Positions 36,119-47,014 of a stretch of DNA of 64,000 nt are shown here, piece by piece; position 1 is the stretch's first letter, and each line of letters begins with the position of its first letter. Where the stretch lies: assembly GCA_963848175.1 (NCBI GenBank), contig CAWKCO010000011.1, positions 496,001 through 560,000 of the forward strand, given 5' to 3'. The stretch comes from JAMZMI01 sp963848175 (GTDB lineage: Bacteria; Bacteroidota; Bacteroidia; Cytophagales; Cyclobacteriaceae). The translations under genes and the position numbers were made by a program. The notes beneath the pieces were generated by a model. The model made no database searches, was not told the origin of the DNA, and saw only the letters and a program-made list of their open reading frames with translations.

Positions 36119-38261
36119 TTTTTTGCTGTTTGGCTTTTTGATTTCAAACACATTGCCAGCACAAGATTTGCCTATAGGAGCTTGGCGCACGCACCACAGC
36201 TATAACAATGGCCGAATCTTGACAGCCTCTCCAACGAAAGTTTTCTGTGCGGTAGCAAATGGGCTCTTCTCACTTGACCGCTCAGATAATAGTCTCAGCA
36301 AAATCACCAAAATTTCCGGTCTCTCTGACGCGCAAATTTCTGCAATGCAGTATGATGACACAGAGACCTTGCTTGTAATTGGCTATACTTCCGGGCTTAT
36401 TGATTTGGTGTATGAATCAAAAATATTCACCATCCGAGATTACAAAGAATTAAACCGTGATGTGAATAAAACTATTTATGATGTGGCTGTGCATAATGGA
36501 TTGGTATATGCAGCCACGGAAATTGGGGTGCTGGTGGTCTCGCTAAAGGAAAGAGCCATCCTGGACAATTTTAGCGCTATCGGTGCGGATGCCGCAGACC
36601 TATCTGTATTTGATCTTTTGGAGGCGGATGAAAAGCTCTACATCATCACTAACGAAGGCATACAAGTTGGTGATCTCACGAAAAACTTATTGGATTTCAA
36701 CAACTGGACGCGCTACCGGCTAGATGTAAATCATACGTTTTCAAAACTGAATAGTGCCAACGGCATTTACTTTATTCACAATGAAAACGAAGTTGCTAAA
36801 TTGGTAGGAGATACTTTGGAAACGGTGGCTACTTTCCCTTCAAAAATCAAATCACTGAGAAGCTCAGACGAAGAACTGAATGTTTTGCTGGACAATGAAC
36901 TTTATTCGATTTCTAATGGGACTTCTTCACTCTTAAAAGCTTTCGCCAATATCTCGGATGCCAATGACGTAGTTGCTGGTGGAATGTGGGTCGCAGACGG
37001 CAAGATGGGTTTGGTAGACCAAGCCGAAAAATCTTGGATGCCAAATGGCCCCATTTCAGATAAAATAACACATTTGAAAATGGACGTAGGAAAGCTTTTT
37101 GCCTTTTATGGTCCTAAAGCTCAAAACTATGACGGCACATTTGACGATCTTGGATACAGTGCTTTTAGCTCGGCCACTTGGGAGTATCAAGAGGTTCAAA
37201 ACTTTTCTAATCTTACAGATGTGGCGACTTATAGAGGAAAAAGATATTTCTCTTCGGCGGGCGCAGGACTTTTTGTAGAAGAAGAAAATCTTATTCTTAA
37301 TACTTCAAATAGCATTTTTACTGAAAACGTTGGCAGTACAGGCGTACACATTAGTGCATTGACTGCCGGGCGTTCGCTATGGGTAGCTTCATACAATAAC
37401 AATACGCCATTGCTGGAACTCAATCGAGACAGTGAATGGAAGGCCTATTCCGCAAGTAACATTGGCACCAGCCTACCACTTTCTGTCCAGATTTCAGATC
37501 TAGGGGTACTTTGGATTCCACGAAGTGAGGGCAATGTCTCCGTATGGGATTCCTTTGACAATGCACTGACCACAGTTAATTTGGTACGAGGCTTACCTTC
37601 TCCGTCCGTTAATGGACTTTCGATTTCCGTGAAGGATGAAGCGTGGATCGCGACCGAAAAAGGAATCGCCAATTTTGCGGATGCCAGCTATATCGCCTCA
37701 GATGAAGTGGCATTTCCATTGCTTTTTGAAAACGAAGATGTATACAAAGACCTCCCTGTGACGGCAATAGCTACGGATGGTGGCGGGCGCATCTGGGTAG
37801 CTGGATTGGGGCATTTGGCAGTATACAATGCACAATTGACGAAACGAGAGCTTTTTTTTACTGCTGAAAAAAGTCCTCTTCCGTCCAATGACATTCTGGA
37901 AATGGAGTACAATCCCGAGAATGGAGAAATGTTTATTCTCACTACCAAAGGGCTCGTTTCCTATCGAAGCAACTCCTCTGTAGCTCCCGACTTTCACCAA
38001 AATGTGAAGATTTTCCCTAATCCTGTACGACCAGGATATACAGGACTGGTAGGCATTTCTGGATTAGCCGCAGATGCAGACATCAAAATCACGGATGTAA
38101 ATGGCAAGCTCATACAAAACGTAAAAGCGCGCGGTGGTACAGCCTCATGGAACTTGAGAGACTACAACAACACTAAAGTGAAATCAGGCATCTACCTGAT
38201 ACTGAGTGCTACAGAAGATGGTGAAGAGACGCACATAGGCAAAATAGCGATCGTAAACTAA
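36099..38261 (+). CDS. porZ: Type IX secretion system protein PorZ
   Basis: A 720-residue exported protein. The signal peptide is FSFLLFGFLISNTLPAQ, and the mature start LPIGAWRTHHSYNNGR is characteristic. Two beta-propellers follow, built of two-component-regulator-propeller repeats (LFSLDRSDNSLSKITKISGL, EAWIATEKGIANF, GGRIWVAGLG). The C-terminal 80 residues form a T9SS-type sorting domain (VKIFPNPVRPG, VNGKLIQ, SGIYLIL). PorZ belongs to the cell-surface sortase (attachment) complex that loads anionic LPS onto cargo. It is encoded between tdk and recO and overlaps both. Its presence shows that the organism has a T9SS. Confidence 0.87.
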   Translation: MIKCTFSFLLFGFLISNTLPAQDLPIGAWRTHHSYNNGRILTASPTKVFCAVANGLFSLDRSDNSLSKITKISGLSDAQISAMQYDDTETLLVIGYTSGLIDLVYESKIFTIRDYKELNRDVNKTIYDVAVHNGLVYAATEIGVLVVSLKERAILDNFSAIGADAADLSVFDLLEADEKLYIITNEGIQVGDLTKNLLDFNNWTRYRLDVNHTFSKLNSANGIYFIHNENEVAKLVGDTLETVATFPSKIKSLRSSDEELNVLLDNELYSISNGTSSLLKAFANISDANDVVAGGMWVADGKMGLVDQAEKSWMPNGPISDKITHLKMDVGKLFAFYGPKAQNYDGTFDDLGYSAFSSATWEYQEVQNFSNLTDVATYRGKRYFSSAGAGLFVEEENLILNTSNSIFTENVGSTGVHISALTAGRSLWVASYNNNTPLLELNRDSEWKAYSASNIGTSLPLSVQISDLGVLWIPRSEGNVSVWDSFDNALTTVNLVRGLPSPSVNGLSISVKDEAWIATEKGIANFADASYIASDEVAFPLLFENEDVYKDLPVTAIATDGGGRIWVAGLGHLAVYNAQLTKRELFFTAEKSPLPSNDILEMEYNPENGEMFILTTKGLVSYRSNSSVAPDFHQNVKIFPNPVRPGYTGLVGISGLAADADIKITDVNGKLIQNVKARGGTASWNLRDYNNTKVKSGIYLILSATEDGEETHIGKIAIVN

Positions 38262-38947
38262 TGATCCAGAAAACGAAAGGGATCGTGATCAACTACCTGA
38301 AATATCAGGATACAAGTATAATCGTACGTGCTTTCACTCAGGATTACGGAATGGGTTCGTTTATCGTCAATGGCATACGCAGCGCCAAATCAAAAAAAAG
38401 TATCGGGTACTTCCAGCCTTTTTCACTACTGGACATGGTGGCGTATGTGAAGCCCAATCGTGACATTCAGCGGCTCTCGGAGTGGAAGTCTTTTCACCCT
38501 ACTTTTAGCATCCATCAAAACATCCATAAGGAAACAATGGTGCTTTTTTTGTCTGAGGTTTTGGGCAAAATATTGGTAACCGAACCGCATGAGAACGAAG
38601 AGCTTTTTGATTTTCTGGTGCAGTCTATCATCGTTTTGGATGAGCTGGAACATCAGATAGAAAATTTTCACTTGCACTTTTTGCTTAAAATCATGCCGCA
38701 CTTGGGTTTTGGTATCAGTGATGGGCAAGAGCTGCTCGCATCCATGGAGCTGGAAAATATTCATAATGACCCAAAGGCCATTGCGCTGATCTCTCAATTG
38801 CTGCAAGGCTCTTTGTTTGAAGAAATTCCTTCTTCGGGTTTGGCACGCTTCAATGCACTAGAAACCATTTTGGCATACTACAACCACCACGATTTACATA
38901 TCGGAGAGATAAAATCACTGAAAGTACTGCATCAGGTTTTCTCATAG
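38261..38947 (+). CDS. recO: DNA repair protein RecO
   Basis: A 228-residue RecO. The N-terminal OB-fold is KTKGIVINYLKYQDTSIIVRAFTQDYGMGSFIVNGIR, typical of Bacteroidota RecO. A helical domain follows (FLSEVLGKIL, LLKIMPHLGFGI); the zinc finger seen in some RecO proteins is absent. It loads RecA onto SSB-coated gaps with RecR. It starts within the porZ stop (TAATG). Confidence 0.88.
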   Translation: MIQKTKGIVINYLKYQDTSIIVRAFTQDYGMGSFIVNGIRSAKSKKSIGYFQPFSLLDMVAYVKPNRDIQRLSEWKSFHPTFSIHQNIHKETMVLFLSEVLGKILVTEPHENEELFDFLVQSIIVLDELEHQIENFHLHFLLKIMPHLGFGISDGQELLASMELENIHNDPKAIALISQLLQGSLFEEIPSSGLARFNALETILAYYNHHDLHIGEIKSLKVLHQVFS

Positions 38948-38985
38948 CAACAAAATGAGGTACTTTTGAAAGTACCCTTACGGCT

Positions 38986-39949
38986 ATGAACCAAACTCTT
39001 TACGACGAAATTCCATCTCTCGATCTTGCAGACTTCACTTCTGGTGACCCTCTGAAAAAACAAAAATTTGTGGCTGAATTAGGTGCTGCATATCAGAACA
39101 TCGGTTTTGTGGCGGTGAAAAACCATGGACTCTCAGATGAACTTACCAAAAAGCTCTATTCGTCGGTGGAATCATTTTTTTCTTTGGCGGATGCCGAAAA
39201 AGCAAAGTATGAAGTGCCCGAACTCGCTGGACAAAGAGGCTACATCAGCAAAGGACGTGAAAAAGCCAAGGGGCGCAATACGGGTGACTTAAAGGAATTT
39301 TTTCATGTAGGTCAGCCTGCGGAAAATCAATTGGCAGAATACCCCGAAAACATTTGGCCAGAAGGAAATCCCCGATTTTGACACTTATAGTCTGGAAGCA
39401 TACCGCACTTTGGAGCAAGCGGGCATACAGATGCTACGCGCCATAGCACTGCATTTGGGATTGGATGAGTTTTATTTCGATGAGAAAGTGGCGCAAGGCA
39501 ATAGCATTTTGCGACAGATACATTATTTCCCCATCGCTGATCCTGATGCTGTGGCAAAAGATGCGGTGAGAGCTGCAGAGCATGGAGACATCAACTTGAT
39601 CACGTTGCTGATGGGCGCCAGTGCGGACGGGCTGCAGGTGCTGCGCAGAGATGGCGAATGGATTCCGATCACGGCGCTACCGGAGCAGATCATCGTTAAT
39701 GTGGGCGATATGCTTGACCGACTGACCAACCACAAACTGAAATCTACGATCCACCGGGTAGTGAACCCTCCAAGAGAGAAAATGGGCACTTCGCGGTATA
39801 GCATTCCGTTTTTCATGCATCCTATTTCGAGCATGGATCTCACCTGTCTGGAAAGTTGTGTAGATGAAGAAAACCCCAAAAGATATGAAGACATGACGGC
39901 TGGGGCATTTTTAGATGAACGATTAAAAGAAATTGGATTGAAAGCATAA
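38986..39949 (+). CDS. Isopenicillin N synthase-like 2OG-Fe(II) oxygenase, one frameshift
   Basis: About 320 residues over two frames. The DIOX_N domain (IPSLDLADFTS, IGFVAVKNHGLSDEL, AGQRGYISKGREKAKG) is in the first frame. The catalytic barrel in the second frame has HGDINLITLLM (His-x-Asp metal ligands) and the distal TIHRVVNPPREKMGTSRYSIPFF (His ligand and the 2-oxoglutarate Arg-x-Ser). Removing one G from GAAGGAAATC near 39363 joins the frames as PEEIPDFDTYSLEAYR. Substrates of stand-alone bacterial members are mostly unknown. It overlaps the chromate transporter start by one base. Confidence 0.8.
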
Positions 39950-41131
39950 TGTCATTTACGCGCGTCAGATATATCTTCTTTTTGAGAGATGTCCTGATTC
40001 TCTCTGTCACCTCCTTTGGTGGCCCAACGGCTCATTTGGCCATGTTTCTAGATATGCTGGTGAAGAAAAGAGGCTATATCACGGAGCAAGATCTAGTGGA
40101 GCTTTATGCACTTTGCCAAATCTTACCTGGCCCTACTTCTACTCAAACGATCACTTCTGTTGGTTTCAAAATAGGCGGACCAAGTCTGGCGTACCTCACC
40201 CTATTGATATGGGCACTGCCCGCAGTTTCTATTATGATCACCCTTGGCATCATGATGACTTTCTTCCAAAAGATGAATATCTCTTTGGACTTTCTGCTGT
40301 TTATCCAGCCTATAGCCGTGGGGATCGTCGCATACTCTGCCTATCGGATTAGTAGCACGGTGGTGAACACACGCACGGGTTTTTTTCTGATGATCATATC
40401 GATTTTTGCGGCTTACGAATTTCGTACCCCATTTGCCTTTCCTATCATGATTTTGATAGGGGGCTTTATCACTGCATTCAAATTTGACAAGCAAGAACCT
40501 GCTGAAAAGAGTAAAATCCGAATCAACTGGTCGAACCTCATTCTTGTGGATATCGGTGCTGATTTTTGCTGCGGTATTGGGTAAGGTCACGCACTTTTTG
40601 CCAATCAGGCTTTTTGAAAACTTTTATAGAAATGGCAGTCTGATCTTCGGTGGTGGACAGGTGCTCGTGCCACTATTACTCACTGAGTTTGTGGAATTTA
40701 AACACTACCTCACCTCCGAGGAGTTTCTTTCTGGCTATGGCTTTGTGCAGGCTCTGCCTGGACCCGTGTTTTCTTTTAGTGCTTATGTGGGTGCTATTAG
40801 CATGCGCGATGCAAATATCATGATGCAAATATTGGGAGGTTTTATGGCCGCTGCTGGGGTCTTTCTTCCTGGTACTTTCTTGATCTTTTTCGTGATTCGC
40901 TTCTGGGAAGATCTGAAAAAATACCGCTTTGTTCGTGCCTCACTGGAGGGCATCAATGCCGTAAGTTCGGGCATGGTAATCTCTGCTACCTTCCTCCTAC
41001 TGGAACCAATAGAATCAAGCCCGCTCAACTATCTGCTAATGCTGGGCACGGCTTGCCTCCTGTTCTTCACCAAAATCCCTACCCCTGTGGTGATCATCGT
41101 GGGATTGGTGACGGGGATTATTTTTAGGTAG
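39949..41131 (+). CDS. chrA: Chromate transporter ChrA family, one frameshift
   Basis: About 393 residues in two CHR halves. The first has TSFGGPTAHLAMF and CQILPGPTSTQTITSVG. The second has RNGSLIFGGGQVLVPLLL and GFVQALPGPVFSFSAYVG. These paired (F/L)GG and PGP motifs define the CHR superfamily, which exports chromate or takes up sulfate-like anions. The halves are in different frames. Removing one T from ATTCTTGTGG near 40543 restores NLILWISVLIFAAVLG. The bidomain form is the usual ChrA type. The start codon overlaps the oxygenase stop. Confidence 0.82.
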
Positions 41132-41207
41132 GGTTGTTGACCTCTCTCCCCTCTTTTGAAAGACAGTTCATTTAATCGCTCAAATCACTGACCCTGTAGA
41201 CACGCCT

Positions 41208-42128
41208 TTAAAACGTGCTATCCAGAATAACATAACTATCGTTCTGGGCAAACCATGTGCGCAACTCCCGCAAGGCGACTTCATAATCATCCACTTCCAG
41301 CTCGCCAAACTCGTCTATAGGGAGGGGGAAATTCTGGATCGTCGGAGCGATGTACTCCATCACACGATAGCCACACAGAATTTTAGCATTGGAATCTGGA
41401 TTGGCGGAGAAACAATTCTTTTCTTCACTCATAATAATGGTCTCCAGAAACTGATAAATCTCTAGCCTGCGAGTATAAATGAGGTCTGGCACATAATCAT
41501 AGACAAAATCATCGTTGACAGGAGCAGTCTGAAGTTTATTTACGAGATAGCTGATGGCGTCCTGATCGCCCATACGTGCAAGAGCGAGACGTGCTGCCCA
41601 TTTTATTTTGAAAGCTTGCTCGGATGAAATGACACTACTGATTTTGTTTTTATGATCGCTAAGACCGATGTATCCGGCAAGCATCAGTAGTTGATCCAGA
41701 TGAGGTGTTTCAGGACGAATGTAGCTAGCTATAGCAGTCTTATGATCTGTGTCAAAATCCGTTTGAGAAAATCCTGCGAGGTAGTCCATCACATTACCTA
41801 TCAAGCCTGCATTGCGATCAGACAGTCCTTTGATCAGCTGATTGATAGCAAGCGTTTTCACTGCCTTATTGGCACTTTTCTGCCCCACCTTCTGGTAGAT
41901 ATAATAGGTTTTTGATCGAATCAGATCAAGGCTGTCTGTGGCATAGGGTTCGAGGTTTTTAAAAAGGTCTGTCTGGTTGGTGGTATTGAGAATTTCTTCA
42001 GGCACAGGCTTGTAAGAACCCTTTCGAACTTCAGACATGTAGGTATCGAGCGATTTTCGCACTGATTGGGCAGAGAGCGTACCAGCGGTGATAAGAAGTA
42101 GAGCGGTGGAAAGTAAAAGTCTGTTCAT
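41208..42128 (-). CDS. Periplasmic HEAT-like repeat protein of unknown function
   Basis: A 306-residue secreted protein with signal peptide MNRLLLSTALLLITAGTLSAQ. The mature part is helical with repeats of about 35 residues that resemble HEAT units (KTLAINQLIKGLSDRNAGLIGNVMDYL, FKIKWAARLALARMGDQDAISYLVNKL). Two cysteines near residue 245 (NCFS, ILCGYR) could form a disulfide. No family is recognised; a scaffolding role is typical of such proteins but is not shown here. Confidence 0.65.
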   Translation of the reverse strand: MNRLLLSTALLLITAGTLSAQSVRKSLDTYMSEVRKGSYKPVPEEILNTTNQTDLFKNLEPYATDSLDLIRSKTYYIYQKVGQKSANKAVKTLAINQLIKGLSDRNAGLIGNVMDYLAGFSQTDFDTDHKTAIASYIRPETPHLDQLLMLAGYIGLSDHKNKISSVISSEQAFKIKWAARLALARMGDQDAISYLVNKLQTAPVNDDFVYDYVPDLIYTRRLEIYQFLETIIMSEEKNCFSANPDSNAKILCGYRVMEYIAPTIQNFPLPIDEFGELEVDDYEVALRELRTWFAQNDSYVILDSTF

Positions 42129-42286
42129 AATTAAGAATGTGTGCTTTGCGGATGAATACAGGGATATAATCTTCCAAATCCAAGTGGGTTAAAGTTAAGA
42201 CTTAAACCCATAATTGTCATTAAAAAATCTATTCCGAACTTAAATCGCTTCGTAACTATTCAGAGCTTAAACCTTGATGTAATCAG

Positions 42287-42401
42287 ATTTTTGTCATGAT
42301 TTTTGCGAAAAAAAAGCAAAAATAACGCCAAAACCAGAATGTCCTTACTCAATAACACGGGTTAAAACCCGTGGCTATTGATATTTCACACCTTCGGTGC
42401 T
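42287..42401. repeat. REP-like palindromic repeat, copy 1
   Basis: About 115 bases shared with 61491-61605. It begins TTTTTGTCATGATTTTTGC, then an A-rich tract, ACGCCAAAA, a perfect palindrome CACGGGTT-AAAA-CCCGTG, and a second hairpin CACC-TTCG-GTG type. Its form (a GC-rich imperfect palindrome with a GTGGCTATTGATATT spacer) resembles bacterial REP elements. It lies in the 570-base gap before the histidine kinase; I see no gene in the rest of that gap. Confidence 0.6.
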
Positions 42402-42696
42402 TGAATGCACCTTTTAGGACTCTGAATAGTTACATCCCTTCAAGTCAGTCGATTAGCGAAGTTTTATTGGGATTTAAGCTCAGTGCTAATGACAGATCTG
42501 GGCTTAGCTTACACTTACCTTTAAATCTGCTGTATAAAACATCAACCCTCTATGACGATCATTAATACAAAAAATTCGTTCTATTTCTATTCGGCTATTA
42601 AACCATAAATTTGCTGTAACCCGTTTAGAATAATTTCATTTATCATTGATTACACCGATAACAGATTAAATTTTACTTCATCTTCAAGCGTTTTCT

Positions 42697-45600
42697 ATGA
42701 GCATTAAAAATTCTGACCATTACTTTCTCAAAGGCGGAGGCGAAATGGGGGCGCTTATAAGAGCAAAAGACTGGAGTACAACACCTTTAGGTGATCCCTC
42801 AGAATGGCCTCAGAGTCTCTGCACCATGGTAGGTGTGATGCTCGATAATCCTTTCGGTATGTATATTGCCTGGGGTAGTGAATACACTCAACTATACAAT
42901 GATGGGTATCGTCCCATCTTAGGAACTAATAAACATCCTCAGGCTTTGGGGATTAGCACACGTGAAACATTTTCAGAAATATGGCACATCATTGAATCCA
43001 TGTTTGATGGAGTGATGAACGGAAAGCCAATCGGATATCCTGATTTAATGTTGCCCTTAAACAGAAACGGCTTTGTAGAAGAATGTTATTTTGATTTTTC
43101 ATATAGCCCTATTAGAAAAGACAATGGCGAAGTAGGCGGAGTATTGGTTACCGTAGTAGAGACCACAGAAAAAAAGAGAATTTCAAAAGCACTAAACGAA
43201 AGCAATGCCAGATATATCAATAATATCATGCAGGCTCCAGTTGCTATGTGCATTTTCCGAGGTAAAAATCACGTGGTTGAAATAGCTAATGAACGAATGC
43301 TGCAACTCTGGGGTAAGGAAGCAGCTGACGTGATAAACAAACCCATTTTTGAAGGATTACCTGAATCCAAAGATCAAGGTTTGGAGGAATTAATTGATCG
43401 CGTTTATGCTACGGGAGAAAAATTTGAAGCGAATGAAAGACCTGTTTATCTGCCGCGTAAGGGAAAAGTAGAAACTACCTATTTAAACTTTGTTTATGAT
43501 GCCCTAAAGGATCATGATGGAACCATTTCGGGTATAGTGGCAATAGCCGTAGAGGTAACACAACAAGTCACTGCTCGAATCAAAGTCGAGGAGAGTGAGC
43601 AAAAGGTACGTGCCATTGTTGAAAAAGCACCATTCCCTATTGCCGTGTATGAGGGAAGTGAAATGATCGTAGAAATGGCCAATCAGACCATCATCGATCT
43701 ATGGGGAAAGGGTAATGACGTGATTGGAAAATCTCTTAAAAAGGTATTGCCAGAGCTTGACAATCAAAGGGTATTTGAGCAGATAAAACATGTTCTAGCT
43801 ACTGGAGAATCATTTGACACTAAAAACACACCGCTTGATTTGGTCATAGATGGTCTATCGACTACCTATTATTTTAATTACAGCTTCACTCCACTGTATG
43901 ATACGACAGGTAATGTTTATGCCGTGATGAGTAGCGGAGTGGATGTAACAGATTTAAACAAAGCAAAAACAATCATAGAACAAAGTGACAAGCGCTTTCG
44001 CAACACAATGAAACAGGCTCCAGTAGCTATCACTATTTTGCGTGGGCCTCAATATGTTGTAGAAATGGCGAATGATTCTTTCCTACAATTAATTGATAAA
44101 AGAGAAGATGAATTTGTAGGCAACCCACTTTTCACCTCTTTACCGGAGATCAAAGAGGCTGTTCATTCTTTACTGGATAATGTAATACAAACAGGTGTAC
44201 CCTTTCAAGGTAACTCGGTGCAAATAACTGTTGACCGCTATGGAACACGGGAAACTGGCTACTTCGATTTTCTCTACCATCCATTGAAAGAGGAAGATGG
44301 TAAAATTTCAGGAGTGATAGCGACTGTTACAGAGGTCACTGAAAAAGTTGAAGCAAGAAAAACCATTGAAGAAAGGAAACGACTTTATGAGGCGATAACT
44401 CAAAACACCCCAGACCTTATTTATGTTTTTGACTTAAACTATAGATTCTCCTACGCAAATGAAGCATTACTAAAAATGTGGGGACGCAGCTGGGATGATT
44501 CTATAGGAAAAAGCATGCTGGAAGTGGGGTATGAACCGTGGCATGCCCAAATGCATGTGCAGGAAATAGATCAGGTCATTACTACTAAAAAGTCCATTCG
44601 TGGCGAAGTATCCTTTCCACATGCAGTACTTGGTGAGCGCATTTACGATTATATTTTTGTTCCTGTAATAGACCAGAATGGCGAAGTAGAAGCGATAGCC
44701 GGAACTACACGGGATATTACTCCGCAAGTAGAAAATCGAAAACTAATTGAAGATAGCGAAAGGCGCTTTCGCCATATGGTGCAGCAAGCACCCGTGGCAA
44801 TTTGCATTTTAAAGGGAGAAAATTTTATGATTGAGGTAGCCAATGATAAGCAACTTCAGCTATGGAATAAAACGAAAGAACAGGTAATCGACAAACCTTT
44901 ATTTGCAGCCTTGCCAGAGGCAGATGAGCAAGGTTTTGGAGAAATAGTTTATGGCGTATTTACTACAGGCAAGCCATTTATAGCCAATAGCTTTCCCGTA
45001 TCGTTCATTCGGGATGGTAAGACTGAAACGAGCTACCTTAATTTTGTATATAAGCCCTTGTATGCAGATAATACCGTAGTTGGTGTGATTTCTGTTGCCA
45101 CTGATGTTACGGATCAGGTGATAGCAAGAAAAACCATTGAAGAAAGTGAACAGCGGTTTCAAGCAGCCATAGCAGCCGTGGAGGGCATTTTATGGACGAA
45201 TAATGCTGAGGGTTGTATGGAGGGCCAACAGACTGGATGGTCATCACTCACGGGGCAAAGTTTTGAGGATTATGTGGGTTACGGCTGGTTGAATGCCGTA
45301 CATCCTGAGGATTCGCAACCAACCATAGATGCCTGGAATCTCTCCGTAAAACAACGCAAAGCTTTTATTTTTGAACATAGGATCAAAACTAAAGAAGGAC
45401 AATGGAGGGATTTTTCCGTCCGGGCTATCCCCTTAATAAAATCCGATGGCACATTACAACAGTGGGTAGGCGTACACACTGACATTACAGAGAACAAACA
45501 GGCTGCAAAAGCCCTTAAGGCAAACGAAGAGAAACTAACCATAGTCATTGAAGCCAGCGAGCTTGGCACATGGGAGATGGACGTAAAGACCAATCTAATG

Positions 45601-46959
45601 ACGGCTTCTGAACGCTTTTATGAAATAATGGGGTACCAAGAGCTACAAAATAACCTCACGCTTAATGACACTTTAAAAAGCGTCCACCCAGACCATGTTC
45701 AATTAAAAATCCAAGCCCTTAAAAAAGCTTATGATACAGGTGTTTTTCATTTCACAGGGCCAATCATTTGGGAAGACCACTCCATCCATTGGATTGAGAG
45801 TAAGGGGAAAGTTTTTTACGATGACCAAAACAATCCTGCTACAGTCATAGGAACAACCGCTGATATAACAGAAGATCAAGAACAGCAGCAAATTCTGCTG
45901 GAAAGTGAACAAAAATTTCGACTGTTGGCAGATTCTATGCCACAGCAAATCTGGACATCAGATACAGAAGGAAATTTGAATTATTATAACCAATCTGTTT
46001 TTGATTATTCTGGTCTGACTTTCGATCAAATCAATAAAGATGGATGGATCCAAATCGTACATCCTAATGACAGGAAAGAAAATATTGAGCAATGGACAAA
46101 AGCCGTCTCTAGTGGTACAGAGTTCTTATTAGAACATCGCTTTCGCAGACATGATGGCGAATATCGCTGGCAGTTAAGCCGTGCCATTCCACAAAGAGAT
46201 GGAAGTGGTAAAATTCAAATGTGGGTAGGTACCAGCACGGATATTCAGGAGCAAAAAATGAGGGAAGAAAAGAAGGATGAATTCATCAGCATTGCGAGTC
46301 ATGAAATGAAAACACCGCTCACCACAGCCAAGGCATATCTCCAGATGTTGGAACTTTCACTCGATGAAAATAATGAGGAGCTAGCCCTATATACCAAAAA
46401 AGCAAATCAATCAGTGAATAGGCTCAATGAATTGATCGGTGAATTGTTGGATGTGAGTAAAATAAGGCTGGGTAAATTAAACTATACTATTACCACTTTC
46501 GATTTCAACGAGATGATTGAAAGCGCCGTTGAGAACATTCAGCTTACCTCACAAGTACATAAGATCATCAAAACTGGAAAAGTACGCGACGCAGTGACCG
46601 GAGATAAGGAACGATTGCAGCAGGTAGTTATTAATTTATTAACGAACGCCATCAAATACTCTCCTGACTCAAAGGAGGTTTATTTAGAAGTAGGACAGAA
46701 AAATAATATTATAAATGTATCAGTGAAAGATACTGGTATCGGTATTGCGAAGCAGAGTCTTGAAAAGGTATTTGACAAATACCACAGAATAGAAGAGCAT
46801 GCTTTACATTTTCAAGGCTTGGGTATCGGCTTGTTTATTTCTTTCGAAATTATTCAACGCCATAATGGTAAATTGTGGGCGGAAAGTGAACCTGGCAAAG
46901 GAAGTACCTTTTATTTTAGCCTACCGGTAAATGCCAGCCCAACTACGCCACAAAAATGA
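42697..46959 (+). CDS. Multi-PAS sensor histidine kinase
   Basis: A 1420-residue soluble hybrid-free kinase with no membrane segment. The first PAS-like unit (WSTTPLGDPSEWPQSL, MYIAWGSEYTQLYNDGYRP) is followed by about eight further PAS/PAC units. Four of these are near-repeats with QAPVAMCIFRG / QAPVAITILRG / QAPVAICILKG or a variant; later ones are VIEASELGTWEMDV and DSMPQQIWTSDTEG. HisKA has FISIASHEMKTPLTTAKAYL, with the phospho-His near residue 1202. HATPase_c has NLLTNAIKYSP, VKDTGIGIAKQ and GLGIGLFIS. The repeated units suggest expansion by internal duplication. The signal is unknown; light, redox or small ligands are typical for PAS. A receiver-only gene follows, almost certainly its partner. 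Confidence 0.9.
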   Translation: MSIKNSDHYFLKGGGEMGALIRAKDWSTTPLGDPSEWPQSLCTMVGVMLDNPFGMYIAWGSEYTQLYNDGYRPILGTNKHPQALGISTRETFSEIWHIIESMFDGVMNGKPIGYPDLMLPLNRNGFVEECYFDFSYSPIRKDNGEVGGVLVTVVETTEKKRISKALNESNARYINNIMQAPVAMCIFRGKNHVVEIANERMLQLWGKEAADVINKPIFEGLPESKDQGLEELIDRVYATGEKFEANERPVYLPRKGKVETTYLNFVYDALKDHDGTISGIVAIAVEVTQQVTARIKVEESEQKVRAIVEKAPFPIAVYEGSEMIVEMANQTIIDLWGKGNDVIGKSLKKVLPELDNQRVFEQIKHVLATGESFDTKNTPLDLVIDGLSTTYYFNYSFTPLYDTTGNVYAVMSSGVDVTDLNKAKTIIEQSDKRFRNTMKQAPVAITILRGPQYVVEMANDSFLQLIDKREDEFVGNPLFTSLPEIKEAVHSLLDNVIQTGVPFQGNSVQITVDRYGTRETGYFDFLYHPLKEEDGKISGVIATVTEVTEKVEARKTIEERKRLYEAITQNTPDLIYVFDLNYRFSYANEALLKMWGRSWDDSIGKSMLEVGYEPWHAQMHVQEIDQVITTKKSIRGEVSFPHAVLGERIYDYIFVPVIDQNGEVEAIAGTTRDITPQVENRKLIEDSERRFRHMVQQAPVAICILKGENFMIEVANDKQLQLWNKTKEQVIDKPLFAALPEADEQGFGEIVYGVFTTGKPFIANSFPVSFIRDGKTETSYLNFVYKPLYADNTVVGVISVATDVTDQVIARKTIEESEQRFQAAIAAVEGILWTNNAEGCMEGQQTGWSSLTGQSFEDYVGYGWLNAVHPEDSQPTIDAWNLSVKQRKAFIFEHRIKTKEGQWRDFSVRAIPLIKSDGTLQQWVGVHTDITENKQAAKALKANEEKLTIVIEASELGTWEMDVKTNLMTASERFYEIMGYQELQNNLTLNDTLKSVHPDHVQLKIQALKKAYDTGVFHFTGPIIWEDHSIHWIESKGKVFYDDQNNPATVIGTTADITEDQEQQQILLESEQKFRLLADSMPQQIWTSDTEGNLNYYNQSVFDYSGLTFDQINKDGWIQIVHPNDRKENIEQWTKAVSSGTEFLLEHRFRRHDGEYRWQLSRAIPQRDGSGKIQMWVGTSTDIQEQKMREEKKDEFISIASHEMKTPLTTAKAYLQMLELSLDENNEELALYTKKANQSVNRLNELIGELLDVSKIRLGKLNYTITTFDFNEMIESAVENIQLTSQVHKIIKTGKVRDAVTGDKERLQQVVINLLTNAIKYSPDSKEVYLEVGQKNNIINVSVKDTGIGIAKQSLEKVFDKYHRIEEHALHFQGLGIGLFISFEIIQRHNGKLWAESEPGKGSTFYFSLPVNASPTTPQK

Positions 46960-47014
46960 TTTGCACTTCTCTGAGAATAATCAACACAAAAGTGGTTTTA
47001 TTTTAAAAAGTAAT